Shown here: piece by piece, positions 1 to 11,990 of the stretch
Layout: every line of letters starts with the position of its first letter
How positions within the stretch are numbered: position 1 is the stretch's first letter
Made by a program: the position numbers and the translations under genes
DNA from: Pleurotus djamor
Taxonomy: Eukaryota; Basidiomycota; Agaricomycetes; Agaricales; Pleurotaceae
Assembly: GCA_029747585.1 (NCBI GenBank)
Contig: JAPEVF010000004.1
Span: 124,001 to 188,000 of the forward strand
DNA length: 64,000 nt
Direction: 5' to 3'
Notes under the pieces: generated by a model
The model's input: only the letters and a program-made list of their open reading frames with translations
What the model was told of the DNA's origin: nothing
Database searches by the model: none

Positions 1-1
1 G

Positions 2-1384
2 GCTCAGAAGGCTGGTATGGGGGATGTTGGACGAGCCATGGGCTGGATGCTTTGGGGTCGACGTCTGACTGGGGAGGATGATTCGTTGAAGGAAGAGCAT
101 AGCGTGCACTCGTCCATGAAGTCCAAAGGTTCCAAAGGTCGTCGAAAATCAAAACAGCCTGACCAAAACAGCCTTGCCTCTCGTGGTAGTGGTAGTGGTA
201 AACCTAATGGGGCGTCGTCAAGCAAGAAGAGCGTGCGATCGAACAACTCAACGCTTACCCCGACTCCTTCGACGAGGGAAGACCCGTACGCTTCGGATGT
301 CAGTGGTGGCGTGTCTTCGGATGAATTTGGATTGGATCCTAGCGACGAGAGCGATGGCTACTCGAGCGAAGCGGAGTGGCAATCGTGGATGGCAGATCTT
401 CATCGACAAGCTCGCGTCCGACACCAACACCAAATTGAATTAGACCGACGTCCTGTTCAAAATGAAGCTCCTAATTTTCCATGGATTTCTGGTGGATGGA
501 ATCAGTCACCATATTTGCATCCAGGCGGCACGTCACCAGACATACCCCAGAGTCAGATGCAAGCTCTTCGATTGTATCAAGAAGGGCGCAAGGCGTTGGA
601 ACCTACTGCCGTTGTTATATCAACTGGCCCACCCATCATCACGCCCCCACATCCTCCCGTTCCCATCCAATCTCGCCCCCCACCAACCTCTACTATCCCG
701 CCGTTATCGTCCCCCTCTTCCTCGGAATCTCTCGCCAACCCTCAGCGTCCTCGTGGGATGAGTTTCTCCCCGGTCGACCAACCTTCCTCCGCGACACCTA
801 TATCGGCCTATTCTCAAAATCAGTATCCGCTTGAACCGGATAAGCTTGAGTTAGCCCAACCTCCACATCTGGTAGCGTCAGCGTATTCCAATGGGTCTAC
901 TCCCACGCCGAGGTCGCTGAATTTCCCTGCACCGCTGGCTTACGCTTCCACAGGAGCCTCTTCGCCGCCAAGGGAACCGTCCAGTGCCTTTCCCTCGTCG
1001 ATGCCATCATTGGATCATCGTTATGCGCCCACGCAACGCAGAGCCAGCTCCGCCAGTATCGGTAGTCCTTCACCGCCTCGAAATGGGGATGCCTATGGCG
1101 TTTCTGCGAATGCGGCAAGCATCGGTCAGACTGGTAGTTCCGTCAAGAACGACACGTTGAGTCTAACTCCAGCTCTCAGGAGTCCAGGTCATCGGCCCAG
1201 GTTATCCGTGACGACTACGGGCAACGCTGCCTCCTCGCACGGTAGCCCTCCGCCAACACATTTGACATCTCCGCATCGTGCCCAAAGCCCCACCAAGAGT
1301 ACTGCGAAACGGATCTTGCATCGTATGCGATCGGGCTCTAGTATGCGAGGGGCAGGGGATAGGCATGTCCACGACGATTCGTAG
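2..1384 (+). CDS. C-terminal part of a Ser/Pro-rich protein of unknown function
   Basis: The frame is open from the left edge and ends at TAG 1382-1384, so this is the 3' part of a gene starting outside the window; the ATG at 17 is probably internal. About 460 residues are visible without an intron. The product is rich in Ser, Pro, Thr and Gly and looks disordered. A basic Lys/Ser/Gly stretch is followed near residues 95-130 by an acidic patch (DEFGLDPSDESDGYSSEAEW) that runs into an aromatic/basic segment with WQSWMADLHRQ. Long Pro/Ser tracts follow, and the end is basic (KSTAKRILHRMRSGSS). No catalytic motif or membrane segment is visible. It resembles the regulatory tail of a signalling or scaffold protein, but I do not recognise the family and assign no function. 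Confidence 0.6.
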   Translation, partial: AQKAGMGDVGRAMGWMLWGRRLTGEDDSLKEEHSVHSSMKSKGSKGRRKSKQPDQNSLASRGSGSGKPNGASSSKKSVRSNNSTLTPTPSTREDPYASDVSGGVSSDEFGLDPSDESDGYSSEAEWQSWMADLHRQARVRHQHQIELDRRPVQNEAPNFPWISGGWNQSPYLHPGGTSPDIPQSQMQALRLYQEGRKALEPTAVVISTGPPIITPPHPPVPIQSRPPPTSTIPPLSSPSSSESLANPQRPRGMSFSPVDQPSSATPISAYSQNQYPLEPDKLELAQPPHLVASAYSNGSTPTPRSLNFPAPLAYASTGASSPPREPSSAFPSSMPSLDHRYAPTQRRASSASIGSPSPPRNGDAYGVSANAASIGQTGSSVKNDTLSLTPALRSPGHRPRLSVTTTGNAASSHGSPPPTHLTSPHRAQSPTKSTAKRILHRMRSGSSMRGAGDRHVHDDS

Positions 1385-2825
1385 AGTTCGCCCAAGCAAG
1401 CAGCTCAGGCAACGTCGACGGTAGCTCGAAGTTGGTCGGTGAAACGGAGAAAGAGGAAAACAGAAAACTTTTCGCCTGGCGGTTCTTATTTATATCAAGC
1501 GAGAAATGCTTCCAAATGGAACCACGCCCACCAACGCAAACATCCAAAGGATTCATTGGTAGGTTGCTGCCGTACACATTATAATTCCAATTCACCTGCA
1601 ACTTCACTACTTTTCCCTCCGCCCTCCCGGCCCTTTAACTAATGGCTACAGTTTATCCGACCCTCCTGGCTTGGTTAATTTTAACTTCGTCCTTTCTCAT
1701 TGGTTTAACCTGTTTTCGTATTATCTATTTATTGCTGCGTTCTCACTCTGCTTTTTCTCAATGTTGACTCTCATGCATGTGTCAAGACGCAACTCCTCCT
1801 CAGCTCTCGGTCTCCATACTATTACTAGGTATTCGTTGTGCTCACTGTACTTTACATCGTCCCCTCAATGTTGGATCCTTGCTCTCATATATTCCGTACC
1901 TCCTCATCCACTTTGTCGTTCTCAGGATCTTTGTATCACTAATCTCACCTATTTAATGGCATACGGAAGAACTCAACAACACCCATGGATACACAGTATG
2001 GACGGTATCTTTGGGCCTTCACCCAATGGCGTGTATGTCCCAAGTCCAAGTAAAATGAATAACATCCGCCCCAACTAAGCCCCAAATCTCATGCACTCAC
2101 TGACCGCGACGCACACGTCGCTTGCATGAGTCTGCCAATCGCCATGGGATGACCGGGCACTTCCTAATGCAATGTAGTGACCATCGATTATGTCTTGTTG
2201 TCTATACTTGGTTCTTTCCAAAGTAAAATCTCTTCGTCCAATCGCCGCCAATTGGACAACCACAGTCGCCGGCTGAGGAGGTCAATTTCTGAAAACGGAG
2301 TTCCGCAAATACGGCGCTCGATGATTGCTGTGTGCCACGTGAAGGCCGTAGCACGCCAAGGCCCTGAGGTAGAGCTCAAAGGACAACATACTTGCTTGCA
2401 CCAAACTCATGTCGTACGCCCAGAGGCTGAGCCCCGTCAAGCCAGGACATCCTTGAGCCCAGCATCATGCATTTTGTCCAGATACGAGCACCAGGAGGTG
2501 GTTAGCTACGGCCCAATAGGAGCACGCTGGCTAGATCGTGGTCCATGATTGGATGTTTCAGCAGACAAGTAGACCCGTCACCGCGTCGGTTTATGCGAAA
2601 TCTACGAAATCTTACCCGGTAAGTGTCCAGACCCTGCTGGACTCCATTGATCTTCTCCGCAAGGTTCCCTGGTAATCAACATGGTTCAACAACCCCCAAG
2701 AGTCATAAGCCTGCTGCATATTATGAGCACAAATTNCCCCCCTTCTCCAAGCCACCCTTCGCTCCGCTTCACCAAGTTGAGGCCGCTTTAAGCACATCCT
2801 TATTCCTGTTGGAACCGACGAACCA
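1385..2825. other. Intergenic region without a supported gene
   Basis: Between the tail of the first gene and the first F-box gene. Reading frames here are short, start at non-ATG codons or have no protein-like composition. A single ambiguous base lies at 2736 in the presumed 5' leader of the F-box gene. I see no tRNA or repeat. Confidence 0.5.
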
Positions 2826-4626
2826 ATGGATGCACCTATAAGTCGGGTTCCCCCTGAGCTTCTTGGCGAAATTTTCTGTCACTGCACTGCGTTCTGTCCT
2901 GACGCTCCTATCATCCTCTCCGCCGTCTGCTCAAACTTTCGCGACGTCGTCCGTGTAACGCCACCCGTGTGGACGCGGTTCCGCATCACCTTCCGACGAA
3001 ATAGCGAGCATCGCACTAAGGAGGCTTCTAAGGCGGCTTTGTGGTTCGAGATGGCGAGGAACTGTCCAATGAGTCTGTACGTGGCGTTGAATGGCGTAGA
3101 GGACATACCGGAGCCCTCTCGTCCTCTCGTTGGCGGTGCCTCATCGGGCGAAGAAGAATGGTATGCGGATTATTTTTCCCGAGTACCTTGCGCGAAGACC
3201 ATCCAAGACAACGTCCCACGAATACAAGGATTATCCATACGATCATCTTCCGAGCGCGCTGCCCATAAATTCCTTCATTTTCTATATCCATCATCTCTTT
3301 ATAGTCAATCCCTGCACCGTCTCACCGTGAACGTCACCGGAGATTCACCGATACCACCACCCTCTCTAACTGCACCTTTTGTCTCTCAATCTCAATCACC
3401 GTCCAACTTCCTCCCGCTCCCTGAATTACCATCCCTTCGCAATCTCAAGCTCACGAACCATTCATTTCCCCACACCAGCATTAATCTCGCTAACCTTCAG
3501 TGCTTCTCATTTATACGTCCATTAAGGGCATCTCCCATACCATACCTAGACATCCTACGTTGTCTACATTCAAATCCCGCTCTCGTCGACGTCCAAATAG
3601 AGTGCCGTCTATCAAATTCAGAAGAGGCGACGATCCTACCTACTTCCAAGATCGCAGCAGCAACAACAACAGCAGAGAGCGAAGAAGCAGACCCCGAGGA
3701 GGCCCCACGTGTATTTGCACTTCCGCACCTCACCCACCTTTCTCTGCGAACGAATTTCTTACCTCTCCTCGTCAACGCTCTCATCCTACCTTCCCTCACT
3801 CATCTCAACATCGACGACCTTGATGGAAAGAACCCGGAACATCACCTCGGAGCTACAATCCGCGGACTGATCGTCCGAAGCGCATTAGGAACGCAGGATG
3901 GTAGCGTCCCCATCTCCTCTCTGAGTCTCACCAATGCCTGCATGTTCACCCATGCCATTACTTCGTGGGATGGCGATGAGGTCCCCGTTTGGCAATGGTG
4001 TTTTTCCCGCATGCTAGGCCTCGAGTACCTTGCCATGATGAATACCGATGCGTCCGAGCACGTCGGAATGCTGCATCTTCTTGCGGATGCTGCGAGCCAC
4101 ATGCCTTCCTTGGAAGAAGATATTGAGGCAGGACTAAGCGAAGCCCCCAGGGGCAGGGAAGGATCCAACCGAATAAACAGCACGCGACATTCGATATGTC
4201 CTCGCCTTAAGTCCCTCAAAGTCGCCGCGCCCTTCGTTATCGACCCCGCCGCCGTTGAGAAGCTTAGACTAGTACGNCCCCGAAATCGTTATTGACGTCA
4301 ACGACGAAGGATTGGATGGAGTTAACGGGTATTCCACCGCCACCTTATTTAGACACTCAGCAACACCTGCGTTCCCTTCACCATCTCCTACCACTCGCCT
4401 ATTCCCTGTGGATCGATTCCTTCCCCTCCTCCCATTGGAGCAGAAGCCACACCAATCAGAACCCTCTTCGGCTAATCCGTTTGGAGGTTTCGGTTTCGGA
4501 TCTATGTTTGATAAGCGGAGGAGGCTTCTGAGGTCGCGTAGCTCACATGGACGTTATCCCGAGACCCACACAAAGGCAGAGCCAGTTGTTATGTCTCTGT
4601 TACCTGGTGACGAGAATCTATGGTAG
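2826..4626 (+). CDS. F-box protein (basidiomycete type), frame broken by one ambiguous base
   Basis: The ATG at 2826 starts a protein with an immediate F-box: ISRVPPELLGEIFCHCTAF near residues 5-23, then a conserved SAVCSNFRDVV segment. Known function of the family: the F-box binds Skp1 in SCF ubiquitin ligases and the rest of the chain selects the substrate; no substrate can be inferred here. The remainder is leucine-rich (for example LPELPSLRNLKLTNHSF), as in the LRR-like C-terminal parts of these proteins. The frame seems to stop near 4295 only because of the N at 4277. If that base is ignored, the reading continues as RPEIVIDVNDEG and on to TAG 4624-4626, giving about 600 residues. The N stands before a run of C, which suggests a consensus error rather than a real mutation. 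Confidence 0.85.
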
Positions 4627-4791
4627 AGTAGAGAGAGGAACTACACAGTATTAGGCTATTTATCTAATCCATANTTTTAACGATAACAGAGCGTCCTTGG
4701 GCGTGGTGGATATATTGTGTACAATGTGGTCTACTATATGAACGTAAAATGCGTAACAGTTAGATGAACGAAGGGGGAAGAGGTCTGAGAA

Positions 4792-6652
4792 TCATGAAAC
4801 ATCCTTCTCGGCATCAACATTTTGCTTCTTGACATATTCTTTCATCGCGGAGCGTCTTTGGAGCCATTGGAATAGAGGTAATGTGATACAGGAGATTGCA
4901 ATCCACACGATGAGCACGCCGAAGTTGAGCCCGACTGAGAGGTCGACATCAGCATAAGATCATAGCTGAATGAAGGTAGAACACACCATTGTTTTTGGTC
5001 CCGAAGACGATGGTACGCATTGCACGGGAGATGTTGTAGAATGGTGCACCGTAGCCATATCGGAAGATGCCAGGTAAGAGGTCAATGGGGAAGAGTGACA
5101 CCGAGACGTTTCCGATGATCCAAATCAAGAGGAAGAATGGTATAAAACGGACGGTCAATAGCGTGATCATGGACTCCAAAGCCAGACCCCTTCAAATTAG
5201 ATGTGAGTGATTGAAACGTTCCGAATGGGAAGGGTGACTGACAAAGAAAGCATGCCGAACCAGTTGAGCATCCAGAATACAAGGAAACCAGAGTTACCGA
5301 ATCTGAGTGAGACAGTAAGAAGGAAAGTTTAAAGAGGAAGATACCAAGGAAAGCTTACTTCCTATCGAAAGGCAACTGGAATGCCATGCTCAGAAGGGAG
5401 TAGAATAACTATGTGCACAGTATGAGCGGATTGTTACTCGTTGCCAAGAGAAAGGACATACGGAGAGGAAGAAGTAAACGATGAAGACGGAGGCGATGCG
5501 CAGGCGGATCAGAGAACCATAGGTGAGCAGACGGTCGAGACCAGACATCTCCCGAGCAGCATTTCCGGTCATCTAGAACAATCAAGTCAACGATGGAGCA
5601 AAACAAGGTGAACGAGGAGACTGACAACTATGAAAAACGACAGAATAGTGAGGTAGATGAGGCCAACGAAGACAGCTGCGGTTGCCCTGTGGTGACGTAA
5701 GTATACTACAATGATGGGATGGGGATGGACTGGCGTACACTGGGACATCGAAGGGTTTGAGATTGATGAGGCGGTATGAAAGTGGTTCAGTCACAATTTG
5801 TGGAGCATTGGTCAATAAGGCCGTGATGTTGCTTGATGAAGCAGCGAGTTCTCCAGCAAACCTGTGAGCGAATTGCCTGCCAATGATGTCCATGGAGGCC
5901 TGAATCGTCGGTCGAACAACAAGTCGGCTGAGGGGTGGACGGTGAGACGTGTTTGACACCGTAAAATGAAGGGAGACTTACAAGGCGTTTTCATTGCGCG
6001 CTTCATCGCCAAAGGCGGTGACTGCTTCTGCTCCATCATACGATGCATTCACAGAGGAGACTGCCGAATTGAGGTTGGCTGTTGCACCCGCATTGACTGC
6101 TCGTTGTCAGTTGCCATGTATGGAAGGAAGCAGCTAAGTTGACTTACTGGCTACGACAGCCCAACAATGTTCCTCAGAGACGGCTTCGGATAGGTCTGTC
6201 AGCCCATTGGGGAATTCCGAGGGACCACGAATCTCCCATGTTATCTTGCTTACGCCAGGGGGCACGTTCTGAAGTCCTTGGGCCACAGCTTGGCCGAGTT
6301 GATCACCATCGAAATCCTAAGGGTGCCGAGATCAAGAGATTGAAGTTAAAAATGGGACCTTTGCACTCACGACGATCCAGCCATGCAAGTTCCTTGCAGG
6401 CACTTTCCACAAAGAACCCCAGTAGATTGAAAAGATCCCAAAAATAGCCAGCGAGATGAAGACCGAACTTCCAACCAAGACCTTGAGATAGACAGACCGT
6501 GCCGCCGAAGTAGCGCTATCTTTGTCTGTGAACTGTGCTGAAAATGGCTTCGCTTCCATTGCCGTTTCCCCTTGGTTTATTTCTGCCGTGTCATCAGAGA
6601 CCATTGAGTTAACTCTGGTTTGATCCTTGAGCTGGAGCGCCGTGCTCGACAT
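4792..6652 (-). CDS. SNG1-like multi-pass membrane protein (DUF3533)
   Basis: Starts at ATG 6652 and ends at TGA 4794-4792, with several short introns (a clear donor GTAAGT near 6148). The N-terminus is a hydrophilic leader, then a first membrane segment (VGSSVFISLAIFGIFSI) and the motif YWGSLWKVPARNLHGWIV, followed after an intron by DFDGDQLGQAVAQGL. This arrangement is typical of the DUF3533/SNG1 family, named after yeast Sng1 (nitrosoguanidine resistance). A soluble loop with AGELAASSSNITALL follows, and then about five C-terminal membrane segments, including LVFWMLNWFGMLSL and FFLLIWIIGNVSVSLF. The likely role is in the plasma membrane, in drug resistance or lipid handling; the biochemical activity of the family is not firmly established. 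It is transcribed divergently from the second F-box gene. Confidence 0.88.
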
Positions 6653-7757
6653 GGCGTAGAAGAAGAATCTCGAGAAGGTGAGAGTGGCGGTGTGTGGAAC
6701 TTGAATTCCACCACACCGTAAAGCTTATATACCGCTGAAGGTATGTAATAAGTTCCCTCAACCGTCTGTCAGCGACATCTGGGTGGTCGATCGGTTCAAG
6801 GGTTCACCACACCCAATCAAATTTGTCATCACGCAAAACGAATGACATGCGGTCCGATCCGGATACGGTTCCACGGAAGAGCTCCTCTTGCCAGGTCCAC
6901 CTAGGTCCACACGAACCTGCCGTGAGGGTTTAAGTGACGAATGTCCATGCAAGCCCAAACGTCAAGCGTACGCGTCGCAACGGCGATTTAAATGTGAAAG
7001 CATCATCATAGACAATCCACCGAGCCCGAGCGGGTGCATGGAAGCTAGATAAGGTTACTTACCAACGATGGAAACAACGATTAGGTGACGAACAACTATA
7101 GCAGATAGCTAAGATCAACGTTGATACAAACCGCCACCGCGCCTAGATATCCTGTAAGGCGATACGAGCAGGACCTCCCTAGTTGGTTACGACGTCGATG
7201 GCTCTCTGAGGTATGCCTCCATGGCTTCGGGGAGATATCATGGGAACGAGAGGTAGGCCCANGGCTGCGACAGTAGGCCAGATTGGCCAACATGCAGGGG
7301 GAGGAGACGAGGCCATCGTGCCGCCATATAAGTTGCGATCTGCTTTTAACAGTCCCAAATGAGGGGACTCTTGATCCTTTTTCAGCACAAGTACGATATG
7401 GATGGCGTGTCATTACCAACATATTGCCATCCACTGGAAGCAGACCGCGTCATCTAACGGCTGAAAAAATCTGTTTGACGCATTGACAGGCGGGCAAAGG
7501 CCACTGCAAGTTTCTTTAAAATTCTCGGACTTTCTCTCTCCTCGAAAAATGAGAATTTATCATCAGCCAGACATACACCTGAAACACCATAATAATGATC
7601 GCACAAGTGACCCTTAGTTGGGCAATGTGAGAACGATTGCGATGCACATAAGCACCCTCTTGAACACGGAATCAAAAGAAAAGGACGTTGGTTTTGAGCA
7701 GCTTCTCAAGGTGCCTGATTGTCGAGTTGTAGCTGAGTCCAAGCGTGTTGCCAAAGT
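6653..7757. other. Intergenic region between divergent genes
   Basis: About 1.1 kb between the start of the SNG1-like gene and the second F-box gene; it must hold both promoters. One ambiguous base lies at 7262. No supported coding sequence, RNA gene or repeat is seen. Confidence 0.5.
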
Positions 7758-9266
7758 TTGAGTCGATTGATTTTTCTGTTTCACGCGTGGGAATCAAATA
7801 AGGTCGGTCCACGTAAGTCGAAGCAATTGCTCCTCTTTCCTCCACCAACCACCACCACTATCCACCAACCAACGAACAACGCTCCTACCGCAGAACATAG
7901 GAGACTTGTCGTTGACGTGGTTCCCAGACTTGACGAGGAGATCCACGAGATCCACGATCACCTCGATCACACATCTCCGGACACGGAGGAGAGAGACCAG
8001 CTGGATGACTACCGCATCCAACTAACTCGGCAACGCGAGGCTTGCACCAGCTTGCTGTCGGCCTTTAGGTTGTTTCCGACAGAGATACTCGGGGAGATCT
8101 TTGTTCTTTGTCTTGGTCGTCCCATCAGCCACCACAGAGACCCCATAAACACTCGTGCGTCACTTATGACCAAGCCTCCCATGTCCTTGGCCCAAGTCTG
8201 CAGTCGCTGGCGCAGCATCGTTCTCACCGACAGGCGGAACTGGACGCACATCCAGCTCGCAGACGTTGCACCTCCAATGGTGGAAGCAGGCACCTCGCTG
8301 CTCAAACTATGGATTTCCCGATCGAGGGGACTTAACCTCTCTGTCCACATCCCCGTCCAATACCCCAAAGCACTCCTGGATATCATCATGGAGGAATCTG
8401 ACCGCTGGGAACGCCTTTCGTTGCATCAGTCGATGTTGGAAACGTTGATCCTTCGGAAATGCTCGTTTCCCCGTCTCCACACTATCCACTTCCTCGGACC
8501 GTTGATGAATGGTCGTAAAGTGGCCACGGAGCCGCCGTATATCGTCGATCAAGACCTGGAATATTGCGCAGAAGTATTCCCGCTCCGCCAGATCACACAC
8601 CTTGCCATCGGTGCTGATCTTCCCTGGCTTTCCCAACGCTTCTCATCTCTCGTAGACCTCGATCTCCATTGCTCCACAGACCTCGTACAAACGCTCTACA
8701 ACTACCCGCGAACGATTACTTTTCATCGTCTGGAAAAATTGCACCTGGGCTTTGTGGGAGAGAATGCCAGTGACATTAAAACAATCGCCTCCGTCCTTGT
8801 GGTACCAAAATTACACACGTTACGTGTCTCGGAGAAACCCCCGTTGATGCTCAAGCCTGAGCATAATCGAGACACGGGCTGTTCCTGTCGGGCTATTCAT
8901 AATCTCCTCCTCCGCTCTTCGTGCTCACTCAAAGCGCTTAACCTGTACAACACGTACATGAAGGACGAATCAGCGTTTTTAGAGTGTATGAAACACGTAT
9001 CTGATCTGATGAGATTGGAAATCGGGGGAAGGCGACCTGCGCCTGTCTCCGATATCTTCATCAACCTCCTCAGTCGGTATCCTTCGGAAGCATCGTGTCT
9101 CCTCCCTTCGTTGAAGGTCTTGGATATCAAAGTCCCGCTGTATCCTGATCATGAAACGAGGCTTATGGAGATCATACAAAAACGTGGGTTGTCTGGGGAG
9201 ATCGACGGGAACACAGCGTTCCGTACTGCGCAGGTCAATGGGACAAAGAGAAGGGGGAAGTATTAA
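7758..9266 (+). CDS. F-box protein with unresolved start
   Basis: A single open frame ends at TAA 9264-9266. A charged N-terminal helix (RLDEEIHEIHDHLD, DDYRIQLTRQREACTSLL) precedes the F-box LFPTEILGEIFVLCLG near 8070-8120, then AQVCSRWRSIVLTDRRNWTHI; this order is standard for basidiomycete F-box proteins. The C-terminal part is leucine-rich, with LRR-like stretches. The open frame begins at 7758, but no in-frame ATG occurs before the F-box; the first is near 8167, inside it. A CCACCAACC-rich stretch at 7838-7880 looks like a 5' leader. The true start may therefore lie in an undetected upstream exon, be non-AUG, or be lost. I infer a Skp1-binding adaptor of unknown substrate. Confidence 0.78.
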   Translation: MSRLIFLFHAWESNKVGPRKSKQLLLFPPPTTTTIHQPTNNAPTAEHRRLVVDVVPRLDEEIHEIHDHLDHTSPDTEERDQLDDYRIQLTRQREACTSLLSAFRLFPTEILGEIFVLCLGRPISHHRDPINTRASLMTKPPMSLAQVCSRWRSIVLTDRRNWTHIQLADVAPPMVEAGTSLLKLWISRSRGLNLSVHIPVQYPKALLDIIMEESDRWERLSLHQSMLETLILRKCSFPRLHTIHFLGPLMNGRKVATEPPYIVDQDLEYCAEVFPLRQITHLAIGADLPWLSQRFSSLVDLDLHCSTDLVQTLYNYPRTITFHRLEKLHLGFVGENASDIKTIASVLVVPKLHTLRVSEKPPLMLKPEHNRDTGCSCRAIHNLLLRSSCSLKALNLYNTYMKDESAFLECMKHVSDLMRLEIGGRRPAPVSDIFINLLSRYPSEASCLLPSLKVLDIKVPLYPDHETRLMEIIQKRGLSGEIDGNTAFRTAQVNGTKRRGKY

Positions 9267-9798
9267 AACTTGTGATGACGGGTATGAGATGTGGATGTGG
9301 ATTGATGATGGAGGAAGGAGTTGGAATTCTTTTTTGGTCGTTCTTTCAGGCTTGGGATCTTGGACTTTTAGGTTCCTCGTTTCTTTTAGAATTCGGGATG
9401 GATATTCAAGGCATCTTTTGTATCGTGGATAACGTTATGGTTGCATATGGGGCATTTGTATATATGTACAACATCCAACTTTTTTTCTGAGAATTCACCG
9501 AGTCTTCAGACGCCCATCCACTGCCTCGAGGCCATGACATGGCCATGGGCGCGCGAGTCACTTCAACGGTTGCTTCTCGCGGACATCGCTTTGTTACCCA
9601 ATGCTCCTCGCTTCTCGTACTTTTCATCGCCTGCAATACAGCCCTCTTCTGTGCGCTAATTATGCCAAAGTTTAAAAGCCTCAACTGCTGCGAATCAGGC
9701 AAATTTAGAAGCCTCAAGTGCGCCTCCCTCCCTCCCCAGTCCCCACCGAGTCATCCTAGTTACCCCAACCCACACAAAACCAACCCACCAACCAAAGG
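9267..9798. other. Intergenic region and leader of the BCS1-like gene
   Basis: Holds the 3' end of the F-box gene and the promoter of the AAA ATPase gene. The last 60 bases are rich in C and A (CCAACCCACC-type), a common form of 5' leader just before the ATG in this window. Confidence 0.45.
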
Positions 9799-11878
9799 AT
9801 GGATCCCGCTAGTGCTGGCTTCATGACACTGGCTGGTGCCTTTGTGTCGATGAACTCATACATCTACGACAGTCTTCGAATCGTCGTTCTCGGGACATTG
9901 ATAGAAGCCGGGCGAAAGCTGTTCGAATGGATCACTGAACGCTTTACATGGAGTAAGTGCTTCTTATTCTCTGTCAATCTTTAATCTCCTTGATGTTGAT
10001 GTTGATGACTGATGATGCGGTTTAGGATATGCTGTTACCATCGAGTTCAATGAAGCGGATCAAACGTACCCATGGATTGTACAATTTTTGGTGTGTTCTA
10101 ACGTGGACAGTCGCGTTTTGAGGATGCCTTTTTGACTGACGCGTGTTTGAATGTCGTAGATCCATCATCAAGTCTGGCGACGTTCCAAGAGTTTCCAAAT
10201 CGGCGCGAAGACATCAAAATCCCGATTCGGTGTCAAGTTGAGCGAGAGGGTTAATACACTGGCTGATTATATCCCGCTTTACGATGTTCCGCAAGTCTTT
10301 CGCTGGCGAGGGTATTTCTTGGAAGTCAAATGCGACAGGCAGGAAGACAAATACTCTTTCAATGACCAGCCGAAGGGCAGAATATCCATTTCGTGAGTCA
10401 TTACGTTTCGCATTTTGCCTGCTGATGGCCTGAGACGAAATTCTACTCTATAGTGTGTTCACCTTGGACGTTTCAATAGTCGATACGTTGGTGGAAGAGG
10501 CCAGGGAAATTTATAACATAGTCGCAAGATCAAATGTCACCGTTCATGCCGCTGATTCGGTAAGTGTCGATGTCATGCCTGATCGTTCTCCAATACTAAA
10601 TTGTGTCGTAGGAAGCTACCGTGTTTAGTCCGATATGGAACAACGTCAAGCACAAAGTCAGGCGTCCCGTGTCTTCTGTCGTCTTACGCGAGGGAACTAT
10701 CGAGTCCCTACTTGGCGACTTACGTGAGTTCTTGGAGGCGGAAGAATGGTACGTTAACGCCGGGATACCCTATCGGCGCGGATACCTGCTACATGGCCCA
10801 CCCGGAACGGGGAAGAGTAAGTCTAAACCTCATTTCATTGTCCTGTGCGTTCAACTAATTCCTATTTCTCTTCATAGGCTCAACCATCTATGCATTGGTA
10901 TCTCTATTCATATTCATCATGGCCATGCTGTTGACCGCATATCTTTTCGCAGGCCGGTGAAATGAATGTGGAGATCTATACCCTTTCCCTTGGGTCGAAA
11001 TTGTAAGAGAATTCATTAATACCTCAAGGGCAATCTTCCTCAGAAACTTTTGTTTCGTTTACAGCGTCGATGATTCATACCTTCATCGAGCAGTTTCCAG
11101 CGTCCCTAGAGGAAGTATCTTTTTGATTGAGGATATCGACTGCTGTTTTTCATCAAGAGAGGACGAAGATGATTCCTTCCTCCTCGCCAAATCGCCGAAC
11201 GACGAATACGACCCGTTCAACCACAAACAACCCAAGAGTCAAGTTACTATGTCAGCTCTATTAAATGTCATCGATGGTGTCTGTAGTGAAGACGGTGTTA
11301 TTTTTATCGCTACGGTATGGGTCACCTTAACGTCTGCATTCTGTGCCTTACCTGATTCTGTCAGACGAACTACTTCGACCGCTTGGATCCCGCGTTACTT
11401 CGCCCAGGCAGAGTCGATTATAAAGTTGAATATTCACTCACTTCGTACGAGCAAGCGGCCGCCCTCTTCAGACGATTTTATCCACAANCCCCCCTCCGTG
11501 GATTCCGGAGACGAGAAGGTTGTCGAATCCAAGACCTCGTCAATAGACTCGCTCGCCCAACAATTCGCTGAAGGTATTCCTCCATCACGCTTCTCCACGG
11601 CTGAGCTCCAAGGGTACCTCTTGTTCCACAAAACAAACCCCGGAGCTGCAGCAGTTGGAATCAGGGACTGGGTCGATGCCGAGTTGACCGCTGAGGCAGA
11701 GAGGGAAGAACGGGAAAAAGCCCGGAAGGAGAAATTGGCTCTTCGGCTGGCTGAGGTTAAGCGTGAGTCTCAACAAGCACGCTCGCCAACACCTCCAAAC
11801 GCCCGGGGAAATGAGTCCCCCGAAACGATGACGCCTCCACCTGATGCAGAAAGCGCATCGATCAGTCGTGTCCAATAG
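9799..11878 (+). CDS. BCS1-like AAA ATPase
   Basis: ATG 9799 and TAG 11876-11878, with at least seven short introns. Order: an N-terminal hydrophobic segment (FMTLAGAFVSMNSYIYDSL), the BCS1-specific domain (YPWIVQFL, then VWRRSKSFQIGAK and FRWRGYFLEV), then the AAA domain. Walker A is GPPGTGKSS, split by an intron near 10815; Walker B is FLIEDIDC near 11120; the second region of homology reads TNYFDRLDPALLRPGRVDY after another intron. The C-terminus is charged and Pro-rich. Yeast Bcs1 is an inner-membrane chaperone that inserts the Rieske protein into complex III. Basidiomycetes carry many divergent Bcs1-like paralogues, so the substrate here is open. The N at 11488 shifts the frame; ignoring it joins FRRFYPQ to the downstream frame. 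The gene is convergent with the P450 gene, 112 bp apart. Confidence 0.9.
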
Positions 11879-11990
11879 ATGTAATAAAGATGATGTAACC
11901 CAAGCGTGTATGTACAATGGTCGTAGATGTGAAAACCAAAGAGATCAAGAAACAACTGGCTAACGTGTATGCAGGATTGGGAGAATCTCT

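Noticed and set aside
1671..2078. A 135-codon hydrophobic frame
   Set aside because: Starts at TTG, has random-looking Cys/Ser/Leu composition and lies in a presumed 3' UTR/intergenic stretch.
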